From the NCBI GenBank assembly GCA_021234155.1, contig JAJEKV010000759.1, forward strand, positions 1-64,000: DNA of 64,000 bases, in the 5' to 3' direction. The stretch's first letter is position 1. Each line of letters begins with the position of its first letter. This stretch comes from Isoetes taiwanensis. Its lineage: Eukaryota > Streptophyta > Lycopodiopsida > Isoetales > Isoetaceae. Position numbers and translations under genes: made by a program. Positions 1 through 10,447 of this stretch are shown in pieces. The notes beneath the pieces are model-generated. The model had not been told where the DNA came from, made no database searches, and saw only the letters and a list, made by a program, of their open reading frames with translations.

Positions 1-275
1 GGTTATAACATGATTGTGGACACTAGGCGCAGAGAGAGAGAAATGACCAGAGAGGATGGAGTGGAGCTAGCACTAGAAAGAGATGGCGGGAGGGAATGGA
101 GGAGGAGCCGACCACTAGGGACTAGGGGGCAACATTTTGAAAGTCGAGAAGTGGAAAGGGACACTAGAAGAGGTGGACGCCAAGATCCGAGAGAGGAGGA
201 TGGGACGAAGCCAATGAGAGAAGGAGAGCGAATCGAAACGAGGAGAGGAGGGCAAGAAGAAACCGGCCTTTCTAG
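1..275 (+). pseudogene. Arg/Glu-rich secreted-protein repeat, copy 1, 3' part
   Basis: This is the C-terminal third of the Arg/Glu-rich protein described in full at 47664-48329; its 5' part lies outside the window. The frame matches the other copies up to the AG run at 31-40, where two extra bases relative to the other copies shift the frame. A second difference, one missing C near 269, removes the common Gly-Pro-Phe-stop ending. It is therefore a broken copy. Confidence 0.75.
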
Positions 276-954
276 TAGCATACAAATTGCATTGTTCCAT
301 GGCATAGAGCCAAATGTAATAGAACAAATGAGATCATAATCAAGTAAAGCGACTTTTTATTTTCTCATGCAATGGTTAACATTTGGCCTTTGTTTAGTAG
401 CTTCTTCTTGCACATCGATTCCATGGTAGTTTTGGCGTTATTTGATTTAAACCCAATATTACCACGGACCTAAAAAGGAAGACATGGACAAGTTCTATTG
501 AATTATGGACTAGTAATTTGGTCTCAAAGTCGTCTCTGGACGAACATTACTAGTTGATGAAACTCGTGATCTAGAAATCTTGCTTTTACAATGCGCACAT
601 GCATTTTATACAAGTAGGAATGTTTCATCATTGGATGTACCACATTAAGACGCGTCGGGGCTTGTGGACGCGAAGTTCGTGGTCCGAGATAACTTAAAGG
701 AGGGTCCTTATTTTTGCACATTGGCATGGCGTTTTGTTTGACATAGACAATGCCCCTACCAAGGAGTTGCAATGGACAAAGATATGTTGTTTTAATTTTG
801 TTATCCACGAAACACACGATAAAAACACTATAAGTTGAAGATCAAACTCAGTTTTTGATATGACCTTCGCCGTTGAAAAGGTCTTAGTCTCCTCTATCTA
901 CAAAATGGACGGAATTTTCTCATTTTATGAGCCATAAAAAAGTTATTTCCATTA
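1..954 (+). repeat. Tandem-array unit, partial (ORF tail and 3' flank)
   Basis: This segment aligns through its length with 12000-12739, 31485-31954 and 46814-47280. After the ORF tail it holds the conserved 3' flank (tggttagcatttggcc near 373) and ends at ttccatta, where Helitron 955-10038 begins. Unbroken units continue directly into tggcaaaac at this point (for example at 12739/12740), so the Helitron interrupts the unit exactly here. Confidence 0.85.
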
Positions 955-1139
955 CTAGTAATGGTGCCCAGCGTTGCTGGGCATTCGTTGGAAGTTTGTA
1001 AATGTTTTTTATTGCAATAAGAAATGTGTGCAATAAGCTTTTATTATTGGAATAAAAAAATATTCAAACATAGTTATAGTGCCCAGTGCTGCTGGGTATT
1101 AGTACAATGTAAGAAATCTATAGAAACTAAGGGGCTATT

Positions 1140-1361
1140 TCATCCCGGTAGAATTTCTTTGTAGACTACATTTGAGTGAACCTCCTTTTTGTTTTTTAGC
1201 GGTGCTCCTTGTCTTGAGGTTTCTTGAATGTATACCTTAACAGGTGTTGTGTAGTGCACCTTGAGAATCACGATATAGAGCTGGCCGTGTGCGAATACTG
1301 GAGTTGGTAGGTAGATGCCAACGGAGGTCATTGACTGTCCTTGCGACTTGTTTATGGTCAT
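1140..1361 (-). pseudogene. Helitron RepHel C-terminal helicase relic
   Basis: The minus strand encodes about 70 residues matching the last part of the Pif1-like helicase of Helitron Rep-helicase proteins: [10 protein letters not shown] (the conserved T-x-x-K-S-Q-G-x-x helicase motif), then [16 protein letters not shown], then the start of the final motif. In the second copy (15739-15972) the final motif reads YVAFSRCT; here the frame is damaged after GQLY (IVILKV). The Rep nuclease domain and the other helicase motifs were not found. It lies less than 200 bp upstream of the element's 3' hairpin, the usual place for the end of RepHel. Confidence 0.8.
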
Positions 1362-1744
1362 CGAGAATGCAAGTCACACGGGGAACTGCCTTGGTCGTTC
1401 ATGTTGTATTTCTTGGATTTTCTCTTTTCGTAATTTTTGTACAAAGGATAAAAATGAACGGGTGCCAAGAATATGTTGTTGGATTCTGTTCGTTTAGGTG
1501 TTGTGAAGTGTAGCTTGAAGTGCATTCAATTGTGGGCGTGATGTTGGGCGTTCATCCAAGTTCACGTCAAATGTCGTCATTGAACCATGTAAATGATTGA
1601 TTGATTGCTCCAGGTGAGCAATGTGTTGGAGCACATTATCTGTATCATTTTCTATGGGTGCCTATAAAACAAAAGCATGATGTTAATTTGACACTTTTTT
1701 TTTGGATGCAATAGAAAAGCGTGTCTTCTGGTAGGGTTGATAAG

Positions 1745-1831
1745 GATGCCAACGTCTTGGATACCTAAGTTATGTTCATTATTGTCAATGATGCCAGCGT
1801 CTTGGATACCTAAGTTATGTTCATTATTGTC
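1745..1831. repeat. 45-bp tandem duplication inside Helitron
   Basis: Two head-to-tail copies of a 45-bp sequence (gatgcca.cgtcttggatac at 1745 and 1790). The same pair is at 16376-16462 in the sister Helitron, so the duplication predates the doubling of the element. Confidence 0.8.
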
Positions 1832-2653
1832 GTCCATCTTTGGTCTACTATACACCAAGCACTCCCTCGGATGCAAGGCTTCAAGCAGTATCTATAGGGG
1901 ATGAAAGTAAAAGGACTAAAAAAGGTCATAAGTGAAAAGGTTAAAAAAGGCAATGGCCTTTTTTCCAAGAAATAACTCCAAGATCTTAGTTCTTAGATAA
2001 GAATGTGACATGAATACAAAGATCTTAGATCCAAGTTATTCTTGGATACAAAACCGAGTTAATCTTTGACCGTGAAAACAAAACGTGTGAATACAAAACG
2101 TACGTGTGAAGGTATTTGAAGAGACTTGAAGAAAGTTTGCTATATTTAGGCAGTTAGGGAACAAAAGAAACAGACGCTACCATATTAGCACAGCCAATAA
2201 CCTGCTTAAAATTTTACTGTATCAAAGCAGAAGAAACAGAGAAGGCCGAACTAGAGTAGGCATGAAAAAAAATTTGGGCTTCCGGTTTACGACCTGACAG
2301 AGAAGCTTACCTGGTGAGATGAGCCGACCTGTTGAACTAGGGTTTTGGAGACTTAGCTGTAAATACTGTTGCAATCCGCGCCAACGAGCTGCAAAAGGGG
2401 CCGACAGTTGAAAGGCGTGAAAGCATGAACCAGGGAAAAAATTGAAAGCGTGACACAGGCGATTAAGCCGATTTCTAGAACAAGGGAAAAAATACCAAAC
2501 AAAAAAAATGTTTCTTCCCTATGCGTGCATAGCACAGCACCAAAGATTTGCCCATGCTTCCGACCCTGTCCATGCCAAGAATGCGGAAAGCTGCCGAAAA
2601 TTGATGCTAAACTTGAAGATAGAAGAAAAATCTGAGGAAGTAAAAAAGTCTTT

Positions 2654-3493
2654 TGCTATGCGCGCATAGCAAACGACTTTACCTATCTTGCGTATATAGA
2701 CACTACCTACCGGGTAAAATTCTACCTACCCTTTTTTTTTAAACCTACTCATTTTGTCTTTGGCCACCTCTTACCCAATATTTTCCTACCTTCGTATTTT
2801 ACTTTGAACCTAGTCATTGCATACCATATCCTTTTAATTTTGATCCCAACTTGCCTAGGGCTTTTCGCATTACATTTAAATTATCTATTTTTTGCATTTA
2901 TGGTTTGAAAACATCCTATTGGTTATGAGCACATAGCTTGGCTATGTTCTTTTCTAGCTTGTAGGTTATGCACGCTTAGCTTGGCAATTTTCTTGTCATT
3001 ATATGCAATAGCATGACAACATTTTTTTTCTTCTAATTGGCTCTATGTTGCATAGCTCACCAATATTTCCTTCTCAACCATAGCTAGCAACTTTTTTCCC
3101 ATGTCAGTTTGTGTTGTGGCTAATATGTTTGTGGCTGTTGTTTCTTATTTGCTCACACATTCCACAAACATTTCATAATGTATAATTCGTCGAGGGACCA
3201 TTGTTCAACTAATTAAGCATCATTCAATTGGGTTTTGTAATGTTACGACTACATGTTTAAGATGTTCTATAACCCGATTGCTTGCAATGTTTTGGCACTA
3301 TATAATTTAAGTTATTACACCATTAAAAGTATCGACTTGCAACAAGTCTACAATTGTTTCTCTTCAACGTCTGTCAAAGGAACTTGGTGTTATAGGGAGC
3401 AAATGGTCGTGCAAAATCACCTTTGGCGGGCAACACAAATGATCAGTTCATTTTGCGTAGCTATTCCTCTTGATGTCTATGCGCGCATAGACA
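2654..3493. repeat. Segment bounded by perfect TATGCGCGCATA palindromes
   Basis: A perfect 18-bp palindrome, TGCTATGCGCGCATAGCA, starts at 2654, and a perfect 20-bp one, TGTCTATGCGCGCATAGACA, ends at 3493. The 0.8 kb between is AT-rich with no convincing gene. In the sister Helitron the palindromes are at 17119-17136, 17149-17162 and 17934-17953. The middle one is mutated here (near 2682). It may be an old transposon with palindromic ends; no target duplication was established. Confidence 0.5.
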
Positions 3494-4424
3494 TTTTCCT
3501 TTTCTTTTGTATTTAAGCGCTCCAAAGAAGTAGTCTTATCCGGTTTGACAAAACCAAAAATGTCCTCCTCTTTAAAAATTGTCCATTTCGAAGCGACAAT
3601 TTTTTTTTTTTGGTGCACGTGTTTTTAAAAACAAGCTAAAAGTGGCGAATTTACGTGTTTTCAAAAAAGGAATCTGCAATTGCACCACAGGTCATTAGTG
3701 CATTTGCACCGTCACCTTGTTAATGGCCTTTTTTTCAGAAAGTAATTCGAAGATGTTGCAATTTTAGTTTACAATTGTTCACAAACCATTCCCTATGAAC
3801 TTCCTGTTCATGAACTTGCTCATGAACTTCCTATGAACTTCCTGTTAGATGTTCTGTTATCTATTCTGGCAACCCAAGACATCACTTTCTAAGCCCGCAT
3901 CTAAACCCATATACTTCATCTCCCATCTCCAAGGGACTTGAAGAAATTTAACAAAAATGACCCTAACTCTGCAGATTTCAGAGCAGTGATCTTTCATGTC
4001 TGAATGGGAAGTTGAAACATAAATATTTAGTGTTATATATGCCTAACAAAAGTCATAACATAACGAAAAAAAAGAAGCCCATTACAAATCTTTGGAGGAA
4101 GCACAAAAACTCCTCTGGCACCTCATCATAATATCAAACCCATCAAGTGCTTTCAAGGAGCTGGAAGAGATAATTATGAATCTTTACCTGTTGTTCTATC
4201 TCCACGAACCGGAGTTGATTATATACTCCATGAAAAATTTACCCATTACTTTTCTTTGAAATTGTTTCTTTGCTCATAAACCAAACGGATCATATACTAT
4301 ACTAACCTACACTAAATGTAGCTAAGAGTGCATAATATACTAACCTGGAGGTCAGCATCTAATCACAAAGAAAATCAGTGATAACCCCTAAAGGGATTCT
4401 ACCAATTTTTTATTCATCATTATC

Positions 4425-4530
4425 GCCATTCGCCATTGCCAAGATTTGTTCAAGGCCCATCACCATTTGCCATTCGCCATTGGCCATTCACCTCACAACC
4501 TCACAACCATTCGCCATTTGCCATTGACCT
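4425..4530. repeat. Short minisatellite, GCCATT(T/C)GCCATT type
   Basis: The words cgccattcgccatt, gccattggccatt and gccatttgccatt recur with a period of about 10-13 bp, with an internal cacctcacaacc duplication. The same array is at 18883-18990 in the sister Helitron. Confidence 0.7.
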
Positions 4531-5194
4531 ATAATGGTCTTCTGACCTATTTCATGGCCTTCCAAACTTAACATATGCTTAAATATTTTACTAGAATACA
4601 AACAATATAGCAAACGGATAAAGAGATGCATTGGACTGACAAAAAAAGGCATGATGCTTGCAGTAAAATTAAAAGACCAAGAATACAGGTTGCAAATCAC
4701 ATGAGCTTGTACAACAAACTAAAATAGAGTAGTGCATTGAGTTCCTTGTATCTGGCCAGCTTCTAGCTTTTAGCTACTTTCTAAGGATCTTGCGAATGGT
4801 GCCATTTACAATGAATTAGAAAAAGGAACTATAGATCCATTATCTCTGCAAAATAATGCTTGCACCTTTGGAAAGGTCGTATGCTGTGGAAAGGTATAAA
4901 CTTTAAAACCGTGCTTCCTATGCTGCCAATCATCATGGCATCTAAAACCTTCCTTTTCCTAAGATTATTACTGTATACAATGTTATGACGTGAAAATGCA
5001 AATTTGCGCATGGCCTAAAGGATGCATTCTCACTTCTTTCTTTGCTTTTTTTTTCTTCCTAAACGAATGGTCCAACTGACCCTTTCAATGTCCCATATGC
5101 ATTCCCTCTTCAACGCCACAATTATCTTTATCTACTAGTAATGGTACCCAGCGTTGCTGGGCGTAAGTTTTGGGCTGCAGTGAGAAAAGCCCTA

Positions 5195-6925
5195 TACCTT
5201 TCCCTTTCTGTTTCCCTTTCCCTTTTGCTCTATCCCGTATTTCACTTTTTCTTAGTTTCTATACACTTTTCTTTTTCTTTTCAGTTTTTTCCCATTTTTT
5301 CGCATATGTTTCCTTGTTTCCCCACCCCTTTCCTTCCTTTCCCTCTTCCCTTTTTCCGATAACCTTTTTCCGTTTCCTTTTCTTCCTTTCCCCACCCTTT
5401 CTTTCTTCTCCGTTTTCCATGCCTTTCTCCCTTTCCCTTCACCTTTTTCCATGCCTTCTCTTTTCCCCACCCTTTTTCCATGCCTTCCCTTTTCCTCAAT
5501 CTTTTAGTCTTTCGCTTTTTTCCATGCCTATTTTCTCTTATCTTTTCCTCCATTTCCCAGCCTTTCACTCTTCCTTTTTTTAGGTGCCCTTTTCTCCTCC
5601 GTTTTTCTTTTTCCCTCCCGTTTTCCATGCCCTTTTTACCTTCCCTTTTCCCATCTCCTCACCCTTTCTCCCTTCCCCTTTTCTATGTTCCCTTTTTCTC
5701 TTCCCTTTTCCTATTTTCCACTTTTCTTTTTTCCCGTGCTCTCTCCCCCTTTTCCCCTTTTTCCTCTTTTTTTTTCCATTTCTCTTCTCTTATGCCCTTT
5801 TTCCCTTCCCTTTTTTTCCACCTCTTTCTTCTTTCCATTTTTCCTGTGCTTTCCTTTTCCTCCTTTTCCCACCCTTTCCCACTTCTCTTTTTCCCGTGCG
5901 ATTTTTTCTTCTTTTCCCCCTTCCTTTTTCTTTTCTCTTTTCCTTTTCCCATATTTTCTTCCCCTTTTTCCTCAGCTCCCCTGCTTCCCTTCCCTTTTCC
6001 CTTTCCTAATGGATTTTTTTTTCTGTTTTCCTCCCTTCCCGATCCTTTCCTTGTGCCCTTTTTCCTTCCTTTCCTTTTCCTTTTCCTTTTCCTTTTCCCT
6101 TTTCCCATGCCTTTCCACATTTGATTTCTTTTCTTATTTTCCTATACTTATTTTTCTCTTTTCCCCACCCTTTCTCTCTTCCCCCTTTTTTTTTTCCTTT
6201 TCTTTTTTCTATTTCCCCGCCATTTTCCTCTTCCCTTTTTCTCATGCTCTTTCCCACTTCCCTTTTCTTGTTTCCCTTTTTCCCTTTTTGTCATTCTTTT
6301 TTTTTCCAAGTTCCCTTTCCCCCTTTTCCCTTTCCTTTTTCTTTCTTCTCACTTTCCCTTATTTCTTCCCTTCTCCCCATCCTTTTCTTGTTATCCCTTT
6401 TCCCTTTCCTCTTCCTCATTTCCCAAATCTTTTACTCTTCCCCTTTTCTCGATGTGCCTTTTTCCTTCCATTTCCCTCTCTTTTTCTTTTTCCTTTTCCT
6501 TTTCCTTTTCCTCTTCCTTTTCCTATGCCATTTTTCCCTTCCTTTTTCCTCTTTCTTCAACGCTTCTCTTTTTCTCCCTTTTCCCATGCCTTTTTTTTTC
6601 TTCCATTTTTGCATGCTTTTTTTCTCCTCTCTTTTCCCCTTTCTTCAATCTTTCCTTCTTCCTTTTTTTCCCGTGCCCTTTCCTCTTCCCTTTACCACTT
6701 TATCTCTTCCCTTTTCCCTCATGCCCTTTCCCCAGGTACCTTTTCCCCCTCCCCTTTTCTTTCTTCTTTCCCTTTTCATTTTTTCATGCCTTTTTCTCTT
6801 CTCTTATCCGCACCCTTTTCCCTTTGCTTTTCTTCCTTTTCCCGTGCCTTTTTGCCCTTCACATTCTCTCTTGTCTCTTCCCTTTTCCTTTCCCCCCTTT
6901 TCCCTTTACCCTTTCCCCTTAAGAG
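5195..6925 (-). repeat. 1.7-kb polypurine tract (sense) of Helitron 5135-8932
   Basis: The plus strand is almost entirely C and T in runs such as TTTCCCTTTTCC, broken at intervals by CATGCC, CGTGCC and CACCC. Read on the Helitron's sense strand this is a GA-rich tract punctuated by GGCATG, GGCACG and GGGTG. Long open frames here (Phe/Ser/Pro/Leu) arise because pyrimidine-only codons cannot be stops; they are not genes. Confidence 0.9.
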
Positions 6926-7048
6926 ATCAAGGTACGACCAATCATGGTGGTGGTAAGTCGTGCAAAAAATCTCGGCCTTCGGATGCACTTAGATGATCTC
7001 GACCATTCAAATTAGGGCTTGATCCAATCCAAGAATTACGGTATAACA

Positions 7049-8919
7049 TCTTATATTATAAAGTTTTAGCGTATGTCTTGCATCAAACCCTAATTTAGAT
7101 AGTTGAGATCGTCTGATTGCATTTGAAGGCCGAGATTTATCGCACAACTTCCCACCACCATGATTGGCCATGCTCTGATCTCTTAAGAGGAAAGGGAAAA
7201 TGGCAGAGAAAAGGGCAAAGTGGGAGGCAAAAAGGCACGGGTAAAAGGGAAAGACGGAGAAGGAAAAAGGAAAGGGAAAAGAGCACGAAAAAGGGAAAGA
7301 AAAAGGAAGGAAAAAAAGACACTATGAAAAGGAAAAGGGGGAAAGGGTGAGGACGAGAATAAGGGAAAAAGAAAAGGGAAGGGAGGAAAAGGAAGAAAAA
7401 AAGGGGCAACGGAAAAAAAATGTGAAGACGAAAAGGGTGACGGAAGGAAAAGGGGAAGATAAGAATGGTGGAGAGGGAAAAAAAGGGCATGGAAAAAATA
7501 GAAAGGGAAGGAAAAAAAAAAGAAAAAGGAGGCGAAAAAGGGAAAAGGGCATGAGGAAAAGGAGGGAAATGAGAGAGGAAGGAGAAAGTGGCATGAGAAG
7601 AGGAAAAGGGTGAGGAAAGGAAAAAAAGAAAGGGAAAAAGAGATGGAAAAAGGGAAAAGGGAAAAGCGAAAAGCAAAAAGAGAACAGAAAACATGCAATA
7701 GGAAAAGAGGAAAAGGGAAAAGGAGGAAAAAGGGCATGTGAAAAAGGTGGAAAAAATGGAATGGAAAAATGTATGGGAAAATGGAAAGGAAAAGAGAGAA
7801 GGAAAAAAAAGGGTGGAAAGGAAAGCGGAAAAGGGCATGGAAAAAGAGAAAAGGATGAAAAAAAGAAGGAAAAGGAAAAAGGAAATGGGAGGCGAAAAGG
7901 GAAAGGGGAAAGAAAAAAGAACACGAGGAATAAGGAGGGAAAATGGAAAAGAGGAAGGGAAAAAGGGCACGGAAAAAACTGGAAGAGGGAAAGGGTGAGG
8001 AAAGGGTAAAAATAAAGGGAAAAAGAGCATGGGGAAAGGGAAAAGAAAAAGAAAAAAGGGGAATAGGGACGGGAAAAAGGGGAAGAGGGTAAGGAAAGGC
8101 GGAAGAAAAAAGGCAAAAAAAGTGGAAAAAAAGGAATGGAAAAATACATGGGAAAAGGGAAAAGGAAAAGGAAAGAGAAAGGAAAGGGAAAGGGAAAGGG
8201 AAAGGGAAAGGGAAAGGGAAAAGGAAAGGGGGAAGGAAAGAGGAAAAGGGCACGGGAAAAATGGAAAGGGTGGGGAAATGATGAAAAAAAGAAGGAAAGG
8301 GAAAAGGGAAAAGGGAGGAAGGGAAAAGGGGGGAAGGAAAAAAAAAAGACATGAGAAAAAGAAAGAAGAAAATGGGAAAAAAAGAGACATGAGATAAAGA
8401 CTAAGAGGGTGAGGAGAGGAAGAAAAACATAAAAAAAAGGTGGGCAAAAGGGAATGCAAAAAGGGCATGAGAAAAGGGAAGGGAAAAGAGAAAAGCAAAA
8501 AGGAATGGGAAAAGAAAAGGGAAAAAAGATCATGAGAAAAATGGGAAGGGTGGAGAAAGGTGAAAAGGGAAGCCGTCAAAAAAAGGGAAAGGGAAAGGGA
8601 AAAATGAGAAGGAGAAAAGGAAGAAAAAGAGGAGGGAGAAGAGGGTTAATAAAAAAAAGAGAGAGAAGGAGAAAAGTAAATGTGCAGGGAAAATAAGAAA
8701 AGGGAAAAAAAAGTGTGTAAGAAAATGAGGAAAAAAAAAGGATATGAAAAAGGATAGAGCAAAGGGAAGGTTATCAAATGCACAAAAACCTCTTATAGCC
8801 TAGCAATGATGGACTTGGTTTCTATTATATTAGATGTATAAAAATGAGTCTGAGTTGAATAGGTTTCCATCCACAAATGTTCCCAACATTTGCCCAGCAA
8901 CGCTGGGCACCATTACTAG
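7049..8919 (+). mobile_element. Non-autonomous Helitron inserted in the 5' end of another
   Basis: It starts TCTTATATTATAAAG (7049) and ends with TGCCCAGCAACGCTGGGCA, CCATTA and CTAG (8916-8919). Flanks are A7048 and T8920. Rejoining them gives ggtataaca|ttataatataaga, which is found uninterrupted at 52741-52762 at the 5' end of Helitron 51297-52762. This proves the boundaries to the base. The 5' 140 bp (caaaccctaattt...gatctcttaagagg) is shared with the other purine-tract Helitrons; the rest is a purine tract plus a 150-bp 3' region. Confidence 0.95.
7187..8770 (+). repeat. 1.6-kb polypurine tract of Helitron 7049-8919
   Basis: Nearly pure A and G on the plus strand, punctuated by GGGCATG, GGGCACG and GGGTGAGG. 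It includes a near-perfect (GGGAAA)n stretch at 8170-8230. Together with the mirror-composition tract at 5195-6925 it forms the two arms of a very large inverted arrangement around 7049. Confidence 0.9.
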
Positions 8920-9274
8920 TTATAATATAAGATTTATATTGGCAAAACTAAAAGAGATGACTACCTGTGTTTGTATGCTTCTTGCAACTCACTGGACTGT
9001 TTCTACCAAGTAGAACACTGCATAGCAAGCGGCCAATTCCTGCAACTAAGAAACGTTAGCTTTAGATCTATATTGCATAATAAAGACAGAGACCCAATAC
9101 CTCTGAGGCCTTTGCTTTATAGAGATCTGGCCCTAAAAAGGAGCATTCCTCATCAGTTTACAGGAAAGCGTAGTTTGCAGGGGGTATAAACCCTCCGCAT
9201 GTTTTGCAGCTTGCTATCAATATTCTTGCTGACCTCGTTGCCAAGCTCCAGGCCAATTTCACCACCTTCCGATT

Positions 9275-9631
9275 GTGGAAAAAAGCTTCGGGATGACAGA
9301 TTTGAAACGAAAAGATGAAACCCAAGAAAGAATAATTGCTAGCTTTGTGAGTATGTGGAACTTGGAAGATGAAATGCTGAAAACAAAGCATTTTCTGAAA
9401 ACCTACACAGACTTAGGAACAGAACAGGGGATAGAGGAGCCGTCTTTGGTGCAGGTTTTGATGCAGAAGCATCTTTGGTGCAGAGGCATGGGCACAGGGA
9501 AGGGATCCGGAACAGAGCAAGCTAGGAAACTCAGAATAGAGGAGCCAGGAGCGCCACACATCTGGCTTCTATCCTTGCATCTGGCTGCCGGCTTCTTTAA
9601 ATATAGCCATGATTTTGCAAAAATCCATTGA
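9275..9631 (+). other. 118-codon open frame of unknown status, Helitron cargo
   Basis: An open frame on the strand opposite to the Helitron's sense. A near-identical frame of the same length is at 23446-23802 in the sister element. I recognise no domain. Because the two elements are recent duplicates, conservation of the frame is weak evidence for a gene. It could be captured host sequence. Confidence 0.2.
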
Positions 9632-9654
9632 TTTTGGCAGAATAGCGGTTCTGC

Positions 9655-9855
9655 CTTCCTACAGAATAGCCATGATCTCCGCTTCTTCTAACCGGGCCGA
9701 GATGGGTTCTCGCTTCTTGCTTCTTCTAAATGCCGACATAGCCGTAAGTACTTCTTCCTTCTTCTAAATACCCATATAGCCGAATCGGCTTCTTGTTTCT
9801 TCGAATGCCGCCATAGCCGGAAGCGGCTCGCTTCTTCTTTCTTTGCTTCTTGGAG
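9655..9855. repeat. Degenerate 45-50 bp tandem repeat
   Basis: Four imperfect units combine cttcttctaa(a/c), atgccgacatagcc and gaagcggct. A matching array lies at 23815-24015. It sits near the Helitron's 5' end. Confidence 0.6.
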
Positions 9856-10304
9856 GAGGAGCTAGCATTTCGAAGGTGGTCTCTTGCCGCCCCTGGCTCG
9901 AAGGTGCCCTCGCTAACCCTAGCCAAAAACCCTAGAAGCTTACGTGGCATCATCTCTTCCATTGATTTCATCAAATCTGGGCCGTCGAAAGTTTTAGGGT
10001 TTTATGCACGACATACACTAAAACTTTATAATAAAGGATGGCAAAACATCTCGCCTCGGATGCATTCCCGTAATTTTCCCAATCTGAAATGGCACTTGGG
10101 TGAATTTCCTTGGGGAGTTAGCTCGTGTGGTTCAAGATCAGCGTGTTTCTAAACCTACGGCTACGCGAGGAAGGGTTGGCTTGCATTAGGTCGGCTTGCT
10201 CTTAATGATCTCTTACGGTTCATCCTCTCTCTATTCGACAATCCACATGCATAACACACAAAGACAAGTCGCCCCCCCGCTCCATTCCAGCGTCATAGAA
10301 GTGA

Positions 10305-10384
10305 ATGCATGCATGCGTGGATGCTCGAATGCATGATGCACACTTGCATGGTATAATTATGTGAGCATCATCATTTGCATGCTA
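10305..10384 (+). promoter_or_regulatory. RY-motif cluster and TATA-like box
   Basis: Four CATGCA/TGCATG cores lie in 80 bp, with tataatta between the third and fourth, about 90 bp before the start codon at 10448. RY motifs are bound by plant B3 factors of the ABI3/FUS3/LEC2 group; use of the motif here is inferred. Confidence 0.5.
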
Positions 10385-10447
10385 ATCTGAACCGCAAGTG
10401 GTGTCCATATAATGGCCTATTGCCCTGATGTGCTTGGTAGCGACAAG

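Larger units (their letters stand above)
5135..8932 (-). mobile_element. Non-autonomous Helitron nested in 955-10038
   Basis: On the minus strand it starts with TCTTATATTATAA (8932 back to 8920) and ends in the GCTGGGCA-type hairpin and CTAG (5135-5138). Flanks are A5134 and T8933. Joining the flanks gives tctttatcta|tttatattgg, which is exactly the uninterrupted sequence at 23095-23114 in the sister Helitron. Another Helitron (7049-8919) is inserted 13 bp from its 5' end, so its own length is about 1.93 kb. Most of the interior is a pyrimidine tract on the plus strand, that is, purine on the element's sense strand. No coding region is supported. Confidence 0.92.
955..10038 (-). mobile_element. 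Helitron, outer, with helicase relic and nested elements
   Basis: The 3' end (minus strand) is a TGCCCAGC-AAC-GCTGGGCA hairpin, then ten bases, then CTAG at 955-958. The 5' end is TC (10037-10038) followed by an AT-rich CTTTATTATAAAG. It is flanked by A954 and T10039. The empty site, ccatta|tggcaaaac, is present at 12739/12740, 31954/31955, 33694/33695 and 47280/47281. The interior has a C-terminal helicase relic near the 3' end, as expected for a decayed autonomous Helitron. Positions 5135-8932 are a later insertion, leaving about 5.3 kb. The element is closely similar to 15567-24208. Confidence 0.9.

Noticed and set aside
5170-8579. Many long open frames of 70-500 codons rich in Phe, Ser, Pro, Leu (or Lys, Gly, Glu, Arg on the other strand)
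   Set aside because: They lie in almost pure C/T or A/G tracts, where stop codons are rare on both strands for compositional reasons. Several overlapping frames are open at once, and none shows codon structure or a family.
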